17,131 nucleotides of DNA, taken from positions 1-17,131 of the forward strand of contig JASANC010000093.1 of assembly GCA_030248135.1 (NCBI GenBank), in the 5' to 3' direction. Positions 7,567 to 16,390 of the stretch are shown in pieces. Position numbers and translations under genes: made by a program. Position 1 is the stretch's first letter; every line of letters starts with the position of its first letter. Source of the stretch: Theristus sp. LFF4_11. Lineage: Eukaryota > Nematoda > Chromadorea > Monhysterida > Xyalidae. The notes beneath the pieces were generated by a model. The model ran no database searches and was not told the origin of the DNA. It saw only the letters and a list, made by a program, of their open reading frames with translations.

Positions 7567-10335
7567 ATGCAAATCAATTTAGGAGCCAACATTACACACA
7601 AGTTCATCTCCATAGATGAATGCTTTGGTATGAGCAAATGTTCTAGGAGAAAATGCAAGACATGCGAATTTTCAAATGCTGAACCAGTATTTGAATCTAG
7701 CATTACTAAGAGGATCTTTTCGTCGCCTTCTGGTGGATGCACAAACTGGACTTGCGATACCAAAGCAGTTGTCTACCTGATTAGCTGCAAAAAATGCCAC
7801 ATTCAATACGTTGGACAGACAAAACGCAAGTTTAGAGACAGGGTTGGAGAACACCTGAACTCTATAAAAAACAAAAAATCACTTCCACTTTACAAACATT
7901 TTCAAGGCAATTGCACTATCAATGATTTTGAATGTCGAATAATCTACAAGTGTGAAGTCGAAGAAACTCAAGAATTACTGTCTGCTGAGAACTTTTGGAT
8001 GAGAGTGCTAAACACAATTCTACCACTTGGACTAAATGATAGAGTGCAAGGCATTGGTATCATATCCAATAAAGACTACGGGCTTACGGAGTTCAAAAAT
8101 AAAAATGTTTATTTCACAATCCCAATACCAAGGTTCTCCAGGACGCATGGAAATCGCACTAAACATAAACTGCGTTATAAACTCAACAGAGCAGGTTCTG
8201 ATTTAGACTTGGATTATGCGCAAGGTAGCACGGTGGAATGGTACTCTTACCTATACCGTAAGTTGAGAATGAGCAATAAAGCAACTAGGGAAGCCATTTA
8301 CGACATCATACTTTGTAGGACTGAATGTGAGGACTACAAAACAAAAAGTGAGTTCTTTTTTGCTATTTTTGAAAGTAGCAATAAGTTCAAGGATTCGGAA
8401 ACCAAACCCTACCGCTGGATCATACCGTTCAAAAATAAGGGAATGGAAATGATTCCATTCAAACGAATATTTCGCCATCACTCTATTACCGCAACACTAG
8501 ACTCAAAACAGAGAAAATTTCTCGAAAATGTTTCGGTCACTTTCAAATATGAACGTCCTCTAGGACTCAAATTCTGCAACTATTCAAAATTTCTGAGATT
8601 TATGGATCAAGAAGAACTAAAACGATGGCTTCTGGCCAAATGTGCTTGTTCTGATGACAAGAATGTTTACCAACCTTATGACCACATTCTTTCAGGAAAC
8701 CTTGATATTATTGCAGATTCGGAATTAAAGCAGTTGTTTTCTAGAGGCACAAAGTTCAGAGAACAAAAACCAATCAATTTTATTGAAGTCTACAAAAGTA
8801 TCATAGGATCTCTTGGTCCTCTTCTATCTAATCTAAAAAAAGTGGGCAATAATAAAAATATTACTACGTTTGTTGATAAGCTAAAAAGCAGAATACAACA
8901 ACAAATTAGCAAGTTGTCGCATTTTCATGCACCTTCACAATTTACATGGGCAAGTAAAGAAAAACTCAAGCAGTTACATACAAACCTTGTTGTTACCTCA
9001 GTTGACAAAGCCTCCAACAACTATGTATTCATATGCAAAAAATTGTATGTTGAACAGTTAAGTAAAGAACTAGGCATCAGTCTCACTAAAGACACCGTTG
9101 AGTGTAAAGGAAATGATACCTATTCTTTCATAGGTAAAAGCAATGAAGTTCTGCCTAAAATACTTGAAAAACACAAGAAACTAGTAAATTACTACAATTA
9201 CGCATCTGAAAGCTGGAGTGACACAGTTCCAATTATATTTGCCAATCCAAAGCTGCATAAAAATCCATACAAATTCCGCTTTATAGCAGGAGCGTCAAAA
9301 TCTAGCACAAAACCAATTTGTAAACTGGTTCATGTTATTCTCAGCAATTTGAAACGTAGGCTGATTAGCTATTGTGACGTAGCAACAGAAAAAACTAGTA
9401 AATCACTATTTTGGAGTGTTGATAGTACTCAGGAAGCGAGAAATAAGGTTGCAAGCTGCAGAAGTATAACGTCTGTAGCTAGCGCTGATTTTAGCAATCT
9501 TTTTCCATCCCTGCCTCATGGGGTAATCTTCCAAAACATTTTCAAGCTTATAGACTTTTTCTATAAAAAACCGTACATTTTGGTAAAAAACAAACTCGTT
9601 ATCAATTCTGACGAACCTGACTCCTCATTCAAAGTGAATTTACGTATTAATGAAGTCAAGGCTCTCATTGAAGAAAGTGTTTCAGAAACATATGTCACTT
9701 TTGCAGGTCATGTGTTCCAACAGATCAAAGGTGTCCCGCAAGGTGGTGCACACAGCAGTACTATAGCCAACATCGCCCTGTCCGCTATGGAGTTCTTCTA
9801 TCTTAAGCAAACAACAAACTCACGTGAATGCAAGATGTTGAAAAACACAATTCGGTACGTTGATGACGTTATTTTTATCAATAATCCCGATTTTCTGGAC
9901 ATGGTAAAAAAGATCTATCCTGCTGAATTAAATTTGGAACTCACAAGTGACGCCATGGCTAAAAAATGTGATTTCCTAGACTTCACTATCACAATCAATG
10001 ACCAATACTTTTCGATTAAACCTTTCGACAAGACGGACACTTTCCCATTCAAGGTTAATAAGCTGGTACATGCGGAATCGAACACTCACATAAAATTAGG
10101 TGCTTGCGTTTTCCTTGGACAAACCATCCGATTTGGACGCATATGCACGGAATTGGATGATTTCGTGCGTTCATGTGCGGAACTGGTATCAAAGTTGATT
10201 GGCAATGGTTATAAAAGGGAAATGCTCATGCGCAACTTTTTCAGGATTCGATCAAATCATCAGTCGCTGTTATTCAAGTTCGGAATCTATGCCGATGATC
10301 AGTTCATTGCTTTGCAACAAATGATTTTTTATTGA
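7567..10335 (+). CDS. Penelope-like retroelement protein: N-terminal GIY-YIG nuclease plus reverse transcriptase (Naiad-type order)
   Basis: The 922-residue protein is intact. Penelope-like elements copy their RNA at nicked DNA, using a GIY-YIG nuclease and a telomerase-related reverse transcriptase. Cysteines C25, C30, C33, C58 and C63 precede the nuclease, which shows VVYLI (68-72), CKKC (74-77), YVGQT (81-85), R90/R92, H96 and the catalytic E141 in SAENFW. The RT shows a D-K motif (480-481), NPKLHK (560-565), SADFSNLFPSLP with D641, GVPQGG (722-727), the active-site YVDD (764-767), FLDF (803-806) and NGY (880-882). Nuclease before RT is the permuted order described for Naiad/Chlamys elements; classical Penelope has it at the C-terminus. 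The start ATG follows a TAA 42 bases upstream, so it is the first in-frame choice. Its A/T-rich codon use differs from the GC-rich host exons. Confidence 0.93.
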   Translation: MQINLGANITHKFISIDECFGMSKCSRRKCKTCEFSNAEPVFESSITKRIFSSPSGGCTNWTCDTKAVVYLISCKKCHIQYVGQTKRKFRDRVGEHLNSIKNKKSLPLYKHFQGNCTINDFECRIIYKCEVEETQELLSAENFWMRVLNTILPLGLNDRVQGIGIISNKDYGLTEFKNKNVYFTIPIPRFSRTHGNRTKHKLRYKLNRAGSDLDLDYAQGSTVEWYSYLYRKLRMSNKATREAIYDIILCRTECEDYKTKSEFFFAIFESSNKFKDSETKPYRWIIPFKNKGMEMIPFKRIFRHHSITATLDSKQRKFLENVSVTFKYERPLGLKFCNYSKFLRFMDQEELKRWLLAKCACSDDKNVYQPYDHILSGNLDIIADSELKQLFSRGTKFREQKPINFIEVYKSIIGSLGPLLSNLKKVGNNKNITTFVDKLKSRIQQQISKLSHFHAPSQFTWASKEKLKQLHTNLVVTSVDKASNNYVFICKKLYVEQLSKELGISLTKDTVECKGNDTYSFIGKSNEVLPKILEKHKKLVNYYNYASESWSDTVPIIFANPKLHKNPYKFRFIAGASKSSTKPICKLVHVILSNLKRRLISYCDVATEKTSKSLFWSVDSTQEARNKVASCRSITSVASADFSNLFPSLPHGVIFQNIFKLIDFFYKKPYILVKNKLVINSDEPDSSFKVNLRINEVKALIEESVSETYVTFAGHVFQQIKGVPQGGAHSSTIANIALSAMEFFYLKQTTNSRECKMLKNTIRYVDDVIFINNPDFLDMVKKIYPAELNLELTSDAMAKKCDFLDFTITINDQYFSIKPFDKTDTFPFKVNKLVHAESNTHIKLGACVFLGQTIRFGRICTELDDFVRSCAELVSKLIGNGYKREMLMRNFFRIRSNHQSLLFKFGIYADDQFIALQQMIFY

Positions 10336-10345
10336 TTTGATGTTG

Positions 10346-10351
10346 AATAAA
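10346..10351 (+). promoter_or_regulatory. Polyadenylation signal after the Penelope-like ORF
   Basis: AATAAA lies 10 bases beyond the stop codon, in the right place and strand to end the retroelement transcript. Confidence 0.5.
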
Positions 10352-10395
10352 AAATGAAAGAGTGTTGAGTTCGTTAAGCTTTATGTTTATTACAA

Positions 10396-10413
10396 TCCAG
10401 TTTATAAACTGGA
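10396..10413. repeat. 18-bp perfect palindrome in the retroelement 3' region
   Basis: TCCAGTTTATAAACTGGA reads the same on both strands. It lies 61 bases after the stop of the Penelope-like ORF and 45 after its AATAAA. It may belong to the element's 3' end, but that end is not defined. Confidence 0.6.
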
Positions 10414-10486
10414 GTACCTGCTACGTTATGTGATTTTGTCCCTCTCTTGTTGATGTTGCTCTGTTTTGAAGGTCGGTTTTGATTCA

Positions 10487-10657
10487 ATGTCGAATTCAGG
10501 AAAGTTCAAGATCCCTATTCACCCAAGCAATCGCACACGTGTCGATCCATCGAATCAAGCTGCTGTGTTGGCGAAGAGGAAAGCGATGTCGCCAACAAAC
10601 AATCAGGGCCGGGACGCCGCCAAACGGCACAATAACAAAGTTGGTAACAATAAGTAG
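10487..10657 (+). CDS. Small basic hypothetical protein or terminal exon (56 codons)
   Basis: An ATG-started frame encodes MSNSGKFKIPIHPSN, VDPSNQAAVLAKRKAM and ends KVGNNK. It is rich in K, R, N and S and has no membrane segment. I do not recognise it. An AG at 10498-10499 (GAATTCAG) could also be a splice acceptor, making it a 3' exon. It converges with the minus-strand gene to its right, and no AATAAA follows on its own strand, which argues against it. Confidence 0.25.
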   Translation: MSNSGKFKIPIHPSNRTRVDPSNQAAVLAKRKAMSPTNNQGRDAAKRHNNKVGNNK

Positions 10658-10719
10658 AACGTTTTTGCTTTTTTGCTTTTATGTTCCACACTGTTATTGA
10701 TGTTTTGTTGTATTTTATG

Positions 10720-10725
10720 TTTATT
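10720..10725 (-). promoter_or_regulatory. Polyadenylation signal of the coiled-coil gene
   Basis: AATAAA on the minus strand lies 19 bases past the proposed stop at 10747-10745. Its position supports the terminal exon call. Confidence 0.45.
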
Positions 10726-10744
10726 TTGCCTCTATTAAGAATTT

Positions 10745-10818
10745 TCAACTAAGCCTTTTTATTGAGTTTTTGGGCAATGGGCACAACTGAAGAGACCACC
10801 ATTGCTCGGCGTCTTGTG
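10745..10818 (-). CDS. Proposed terminal exon of a coiled-coil protein gene
   Basis: After an acceptor CGACCTAAG, with a CTAAC branch-site-like motif about 40 bases upstream, 74 bases complete a phase-1 codon and read QDAEQWWSLQLCPLPKNSIK then RLS and TGA. The phase fits the donor at 10913, giving an intron of 94 bases. The paired tryptophans and nearby AATAAA favour real coding, but no family is recognised. Confidence 0.45.
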
Positions 10819-10912
10819 CTTAGGTCGAAACGCCATGTTTTGTTGGGTTTTATTTGGTTAGATCTCGCGATCAAAATAAAAGAATAGTACTTGAGTCAGA
10901 CAGAAAACTCAC

Positions 10913-11077
10913 TTCGCTTCTGCGACATTGCGTGCATGACGGCTGTGATCAGGTTGTATTTTGCCTGTCGTCGATTTAACTGATGTTCGCGACGTTTCAG
11001 TTGACCGACCAGCCGTTGCGACTGTTCGTTCGCACGACGCCGCATGCCAGATACGAGCGCGCGCAACTCTGAAAGGC
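10913..11077 (-). CDS. Internal exon of an unidentified basic coiled-coil protein
   Basis: An ATTTCAG acceptor and a GTGAGT donor bound 165 bases with no stop. The 54 residues run LSELRALVSGMRRRANEQ, RLVGQLKRREHQLNRRQ, then YNLITAVMHAMSQKR. Leucines and charged residues follow a heptad pattern typical of a coiled coil. The GC-rich codon use matches the TBC1D30-like exons and not the transposons, so this is likely a host gene. Upstream exons are not visible; the transposon pile at 11299-16931 probably fills an intron or the upstream flank. Confidence 0.65.
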
Positions 11078-11288
11078 CTGAAATGAATGAGCACAATGAA
11101 ATTCGTGTTTCTTTTTTGCATTAATGCATTGGGATTGGACGACTTGGACACTGCGCAGCGCAGAATGCATTGCTTTCGATGAGTGGTGGGTCGTGGGTGA
11201 CCCCTTGGGTGACTCTCATACGATAATAAATTATTGACAAAATACGACAATGACAAAAAGGCAACACCTTTTTCTTACTTCAATTTTG

Positions 11289-11298
11289 TTTGGGAATT
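11289..11298. repeat. Imperfect left flank duplication of element E0
   Basis: TTTGGGAATT here resembles TTTGGGATT at 16932-16940, differing by one base in an A run. It is a possible degraded TSD. Confidence 0.45.
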
Positions 11299-11327
11299 CA
11301 GTACCGTGGGCGGGGGGGGGGTGGGGG

Positions 11328-11335
11328 GGTACACC
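11328..11335. repeat. Target site GGTACACC, copy 1 (left of E1)
   Basis: The first of three exact copies (also 13469-13476 and 16391-16398). It belongs to the original E0 sequence. Confidence 0.92.
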
Positions 11336-11965
11336 TAGGGTTAGGGGCTTTGAAAAAAAAAATTTTTTTTTATTTTTTTTTTCGTTTTTTTTTTAAAAAA
11401 AATTTGGATTTTTTTTTTCAAACTTAAAAAAAAAAATTTGAAAAATTTTTCTTCTACTTTGCTCTGAAAATTCGATTTATGGCATAATTTTTTGAAAGTT
11501 CAAACCAAATTTTCTTCCCAACTTCTTTGTGTGCTTAGGTACATGTCATTATTTGGTCATTTTGACCGACGTACTCCATGTTTTTCGATTTGGATGACTT
11601 CTAGAGTCAATTTTTAGCGTTGAAATGACTTAACTGAATTGAAATATCGTTTCAGAAATCGTTTTCTTGCAACTTAGAACATGTTTTTTCAGTCGGTAGG
11701 CCATGAGATGAACATGATATCTTGTTGATTGGCGTACGTTATAGGTCTACAATGGAGTTGTGCGATATATTGTTAAACAATTGGAGCGGGGATGTTGGTT
11801 AATACCACATCACACGACCGTTTTTCAGATACCCGATAACATGGCCACATGTTAAAACTTGCGTGCTGAGCTAAACTAACGTGTTAAACTTGCGTCTGTC
11901 AGTTGCCCGCAACGTGATCGCGAAATCATGGTACGTGTTTTCGATACGATGATTTGAAGAGTGGG

Positions 11966-11973
11966 CTCTCGCC
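11966..11973. repeat. Target site CTCTCGCC, left copy
   Basis: It matches 13041-13048. The unoccupied site is seen once inside the inner copy at 12607-12614, where CTCTCGCC runs straight into ATGTGGCAG. Confidence 0.93.
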
Positions 11974-13040
11974 TAGGGTTAGGGGCTTTGAAAAAAAAAT
12001 TTTTTTTTTTATTTTTTTTTTCGTTTTTTTTTTAAAAAAAAAAATTTGGATTTTTTTTTTCAAATTTAAAAAAAAAAATTTGAAAAATTTTTCTTCTACT
12101 TTGCTCTGAAAATTCGATTTATGGCATAATTTTTTGAAAGTTCAAACCAAATTTTCTTCCCAACTTCTTTGTGTGCTTAGGTACATGTCATTATTTGGTC
12201 ATTTTGACCGACGTACTCCATGTTTTTCGATTTGGATGACTTCTAGAGTCAATTTTTAGCGTTGAAATGACTTAACTGAATTGAAATATCGTTTCAGAAA
12301 TCGTTTTCTTGCAACTTAGAACATGTTTTTTCAGTCGGTAGGCCATGAGATGAACATGATATTTTGTTGATTGGCGTATGTTATAGGTCTACAATGGAGT
12401 TGTGCGATATATTGTTAAACAATTGGAGCGGAGATGTTGGTTAATACCACATCACACGACCGTTTTTCAGATACCCGATAACATGGCCACATGTTAAAAC
12501 TTGCGTGCTGAGCTAAACTAACGTGTTAAACTTGCGTCTGTCAGTTGCCCGCAACGTGATCGCGAAATCATGGTACGTGTTTTCGATACGATGATTTGAA
12601 GAGTGGGCTCTCGCCATGTGGCAGATAGCATAGCTGGTTGAACCTGAAAGTAAGTGTCTTGGGGGGGGGGGGGCGACCGGGTCGACAGGGGTTGCCGACT
12701 TAGCTACAGCAAACAGGAATTTTTGAACACAGTCAAATTTTGGTAATTTTCTAAAGAGGAACAACTAAGAACGGTTCAATATTCAAGTACACGTCGAAAA
12801 TTGTCCTGTTTTACTGTTGAAAATGCAACTTTCCCTCTATGAAATGGACATAATTTCAATAAAACACGATTTTCGCTCTTATAGTTTTCCGGATCGTTCT
12901 GAAAATAGTCTAGATGAACTCAGCTCGACGAGACGCTTCGAACAAACCTAACTTGTAAAAAAAAATTTTTTTTTTAAAAAAAAAATTTTTTTTTAATTTA
13001 AAAAAAAAAATCCGGATTTTTTTTTTTTCCCCTAACCCTA
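11974..13040. mobile_element. E1 inner: 1,067-bp copy inserted into E1 outer
   Basis: It has the same 12-bp tips, TAGGGTTAGGGG and inverse, and is flanked by CTCTCGCC on both sides. By eye it differs from the outer copy by about four substitutions outside homopolymers (near 12361, 12379, 12432 and 12880) plus run-length changes. It therefore inserted after, and probably soon after, the outer copy. Confidence 0.94.
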
Positions 13041-13048
13041 CTCTCGCC
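13041..13048. repeat. Target site CTCTCGCC, right copy
   Basis: Exact repeat of 11966-11973, directly after the inner right tip. Confidence 0.93.
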
Positions 13049-13468
13049 ATGTGGCAGATAGCATAGCTGGTTGAACCTGAAAGTAAGTGTCTTGGGGGGG
13101 GGGGCGACCGGGTCGACAGGGGTTGCCGACTTAGCTACAGCAAACAGGAATTTTTGAACACAGTCAAATTTTGGTAATTTTCTAAAGAGGAACAACTAAG
13201 AACGGTTCAATATTCAAGTACACGTCGAAAATTGTCCTGTTTTACTGTTGAAAATGCAACTTTCCCTCTATGAAATGGACATAATTTCAATAAAACACGA
13301 TTTTCGCACTTATAGTTTTCCGGATCGTTCTGAAAATAGTCTAGATGAACTCAGCTCGACGAGACGCTTCGAACAAACCTAACTTGTAAAAAAAAAATTT
13401 TTTTTAAAAAAAAAATTTTTTTTTTAATTTAAAAAAAAAATCCGGATTTTTTTTTTCCCCTAACCCTA

Positions 13469-13476
13469 GGTACACC
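13469..13476. repeat. Target site GGTACACC, copy 2 (shared by E1 and E2)
   Basis: It sits between the right tip of E1 and the left tip of E2 and serves both. Confidence 0.92.
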
Positions 13477-14030
13477 TAGAGATGTCAAGAAAAAAAAATT
13501 TTCTATTTTTTTTTTTTAATTTTTTTTTAATTTTTTTTTAAAATGAAAGTTGTTCAGAATTATTCAGGGAGTCCGAATATCACCATCTGAGGAGCCACCG
13601 ACTTACCATATGACCCCCACTCATATGGGAGGAGGGTGAAAATTTCAGACTTGGTTTCGGCGACCCCATTTTCCCACCGACGACATCACGTCTCGTGTTT
13701 TGTCTCTCAATTCACCTCAAATAACATGGAAACAAGTTCCACAACAAACCGGTGTGATCACGCTGACGACACGAGGCGAAACAGCAACGAGCAACCAACG
13801 AAGTTACGCTTGCAGTGGCAGACAGTGCAATTTCCACCTTTCGAGATCCTGAAAAACGATGCGTAAATGTGAGTTCTCTGCTTCTATCTCACCTTAGCGA
13901 CATCGGAATTTGTTGAACTAGCCTTTGCGACGCTCAAGTACTTCAATGCGCGAGTCGATCATCACTCACCAAGGCTGAAAACAGTCGATAAATCAATCCA
14001 GAATACCACCTGCAGCGTTGAAGACTAAGT

Positions 14031-14039
14031 GACAAGGTA
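14031..14039. repeat. Left 9-bp target-site duplication of the foldback
   Basis: GACAAGGTA, repeated exactly at 16209-16217. Confidence 0.9.
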
Positions 14040-14700
14040 GGCCTTTAACAAAACCACGGAGGCAACACGGAACACGGAGGCTGCACGCTTAACAAAACCA
14101 CGGAGGCAACACGGAGGCTGCGTGCAGCTAAAGTGACCCATATTTTATTTGCACACAACACGCTGCGCACCTTTAACAAAACCACGGAACACGGAGGCAC
14201 GCGGATTTGGGGAGATTTGGGGACAGGACAAATCCGTCCCCCCCCAAAAAAGCTATGTTTTTGATAAATAAACAAATAAATAAATAAAGGCGCAATAAAG
14301 CAAAGCAAAGCTAAATGTCAAAACTAGACTTCAAGGATTACGGTAGCTCTCCAACGGGTCTCGACACGATTTTTAAAAACGTCCCTGATTGCCAGCAAAA
14401 GCTACTCTATTGGTGGACACCGTTCATATGATTGCAACAAACAGTCTTATGTTTGAAGTTCGGGCACACGGGTTACGGTAGCGGTAGTTTTGGGTCTTGA
14501 CACGAAGTTGCTGAAAACTACTTTGTTTCTTGCGAATAACAGTTGAAACCATTTAGAAACATGCCGCATTATCACAGAACGTCAAAAATCGGATTTTAAG
14601 GAGTACGCGTGGGTGGGTCTCGACGCGATTTTTTTAAACTGCCTTTTATTGCCAGGAAAATACTAAATTGATGAACACCGTTCACATGATTGCAAGAAAC
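14040..14700 (+). repeat. Left arm of the foldback
   Basis: It includes the TAAATAAA microsatellite (about 14266-14288) and the GATTTGGGGA repeat. It matches the right arm in inverted orientation with scattered differences. Confidence 0.85.
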
Positions 14701-14791
14701 AACTGTTATTCACAGTAGTTTTCAGCAACTTCGTGTCAAGACCGAACTACAGTTACCGTAACCCGTGGGACCTTACTTCAGACATATGACT

Positions 14792-15200
14792 GTTTCGTGC
14801 AATCATGTGAACGGTATCCACCATTCTAATAACAGTTCTTGGCAATAAAAGAACGTTTTTAAAAAATCGTGTCGAGACCCACAGCAGAGTTACCGTACTC
14901 TTTAAAATCCGATTTTTGACGTTCTGTGATCATGCGGCATGTTTCCAAATGGTTTCAACTGTTATTCGCAAGAAACAAAGTAGTTTTCAGCAACTTCGTG
15001 TCAAGACCCAAAACTACCGCTACCGTCACCCGAACTTCAAACATAAGACTGTTTGTTGCAATCATATGAACGGTGTCCACCAATGCTTTTGCTGGCAATC
15101 AGGAACGTTTTTAAAAAATCGTGTCGAGACCCATTGGAGAGCTACCGTAATCCTTGAAGTCTAGTTTTGACATTTAGCTTTGCTTTGCTTTATTGCGCCT

Positions 15201-15235
<35 letters not shown>

Positions 15236-15416
15236 TTTGACAAAAACATATTTTTTTGGACGGGGACAGATTTGTCCTGTCCCCAAATCTCCCCAAATCC
15301 GCGTCCCTCCGTGTTCCGTGGTTTTGTTAAAGGTGCGCAGCGTGTTGTGTGCATGTAAAATATGGGTCATTTTAGCTGCACGCAGCCTCCGTGTTGCCTC
15401 CGTGGTTTTGTTAAGC
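14792..15416 (-). repeat. Right arm of the foldback (part before E3)
   Basis: Inverse of the left arm. The TTTA microsatellite (about 15199-15238) is longer here than in the left arm, showing independent slippage. The outermost ~47 bases of this arm lie beyond E3 at 16162-16208. Confidence 0.85.
15199..15238. repeat. TTTA microsatellite
   Basis: About ten tandem TTTA units in the right arm of the foldback; roughly half that number, with one imperfection, in the left arm. Confidence 0.85.
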
Positions 15417-15424
15417 GTGCAGCC
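15417..15424. repeat. Target site GTGCAGCC, left of E3
   Basis: Repeated exactly at 16162-16169. The unoccupied site is present in the opposite arm at 14079-14086 as GGCTGCAC. Confidence 0.93.
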
Positions 15425-16161
15425 TAGGGTTGTTAAACAAAAATGAAAATTTTTTTTTTTAAAAAAAAAGTGATTAAAAAAAAACAAAAATGCCGATTTT
15501 TTTTTTAAAAAAAAAATTCGAAAAATTTTCCTCTAATATGCTCTGAAAACCTCAATTTTGGCACAATTTTTCGAAAGTTCAACAAAAATTTTCTTTGATT
15601 ATACCTCGTAAAACCTTTAGCAGTCGATTTTGGGCCGTTTTACCGACTGATTTTAGGCTTCGACAACATCTGCGATGAAGTTTTTGAGCGTCCCAAAGCT
15701 TAGCCTACCATTTCCGATGCAGATAAGGTGACGATTAGCCTCGCAGAGCGTCCGATTGTGCTCGCTGCACCGTTTGCAAGCGCTACGTTGTCTGGTTGCT
15801 GCTTCGTGTCGTGTCGTCGCGACACCATCAGAAGAATTGATCGAATTTCAAGGCGGTATGTTTGTCTTCACTTTAGCATTAGCTTAGCTGGGGACAATTA
15901 GTGACGTTTTGGAGGTCAAAAGTAAAACACAAGAAGAGGCATGGTGACGGTTTGGAAAAGGGGTAATTGAGGTCACCAAAACAAAATCTGCAAAGTTCCG
16001 CCATACGGGTGTCATTCGGGAGGTGCTTGCATATCATATGTGGTTCTTCGGACTCCCTGATTGATTTAGCACAACTTTGATTTTTGAAATTTTTTTTTTT
16101 TTTTTAAATTTTTTTTTTTTAAAAACAAAAATGACGATTTTTGTTTTTTTTAACAACCCTA
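15425..16161. mobile_element. E3: 737-bp non-autonomous hAT-like element
   Basis: Tips TAGGGTTGTTAAA and inverse, 8-bp TSD GTGCAGCC. It has A/T-run subterminal regions and the shared block at 15540-15596. No coding region is supported; the GC-rich middle (about 15640-15850) resembles no gene I know. It sits in the right arm of the foldback, so it arrived after the foldback. Confidence 0.93.
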
Positions 16162-16169
16162 GTGCAGCC
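16162..16169. repeat. Target site GTGCAGCC, right of E3
   Basis: Exact repeat of 15417-15424. Confidence 0.93.
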
Positions 16170-16208
16170 TCCGTGTTCCGTGTTGCCTCCGTGGTTTTGT
16201 TAAAGGCC

Positions 16209-16217
16209 GACAAGGTA
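16209..16217. repeat. Right 9-bp target-site duplication of the foldback
   Basis: GACAAGGTA, identical to 14031-14039. Confidence 0.9.
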
Positions 16218-16390
16218 AAGTCAAAGAAAATTTTTGTTGAACTTTCGAAAAATAATGCCAAAAACGGCATTTTCAGGGCACATTAAAGAAAAAATTTCAA
16301 AAATTTTTAATAAAAAAAATAAAAAAATGCTCATTTTTTTTACTTTTTTTTTTAATCAAAAAAAATTTTTTTTTGACCCTTACATCTCTA

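Larger units (their letters stand above)
11336..13468. mobile_element. E1 outer: non-autonomous hAT-like element, interrupted by its own copy
   Basis: It starts TAGGGTTAGGGG and ends with the exact inverse, with GGTACACC on both sides. The element is split at 11973/13049 by an inner copy. Without the guest and its duplicated site it is 1,058 bp. Subterminal regions are long alternating A and T runs. No transposase is encoded; the two short minus-strand frames over the G-run are not convincing. Confidence 0.92.
14040..16208. mobile_element. Foldback (MULE/FB-like) element with ~660-bp arms
   Basis: Tips are GGCCTTTAAC and its inverse, with perfect 9-bp duplications. The left arm (14040-14700) pairs with the right arm (14792-15416 plus 16162-16208) around a ~90-base loop, so nearly the whole 1.42 kb (E3 removed) is palindromic. 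The arms contain repeated ACCACGGAGGCAACACGGA-type units and, inside, a ~180-base unit with GGGTCTCGACACGAT and GCAACTTCGTGTCAAGACC present more than once per arm. Long arms with 9-bp TSDs are typical of Mutator-like and FB elements. No transposase is present. Confidence 0.88.
13477..16390. mobile_element. E2: non-autonomous hAT-like element hosting the foldback
   Basis: Tips are TAGAGATGT and its inverse, with GGTACACC on both sides. Removing the foldback and its duplicated 9 bp leaves 736 bp. The right end, read inwards on the minus strand, carries the subterminal block shared with E1 and E3. The left end shares CAGGGAGTCCGAA and flanking bases with the right end of E3, so E2 is the same kind of element in opposite orientation. 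A 60-odd-codon plus-strand frame near 13707-13866 has no recognised domain. Confidence 0.88.

Noticed and set aside
12513..13195. Two near-identical minus-strand frames starting MFLFRKLPKFDCVQ
   Set aside because: They are duplicated only because E1 is present twice; both run across a G homopolymer and diverge at its slippage, and match nothing known.
11336..13468. TAGGGTTAGGGG and CCCCTAACCCTA as interstitial telomere repeats
   Set aside because: Fewer than two repeat units occur at each place, and always exactly at element tips next to target duplications, so they are transposon termini.
13636..13866. 76-codon frame in E2 as a transposase fragment
   Set aside because: No hAT motif (DPRF, SER.FS) is visible; composition alone does not support coding.
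14045..15487. Hydrophobic frames (FIYLFIYL repeats) in both foldback arms
   Set aside because: They are translations of the TTTA microsatellite and mirror each other because the arms are inverted repeats.
15790..15840. Hammerhead-like core on the minus strand (CTGATGG, a GTGTCG/CGACAC stem, GAAGC)
   Set aside because: The invariant A after CTGATG and the GAAA box are both altered, and it lies in E3 with no link to the Penelope-like element.
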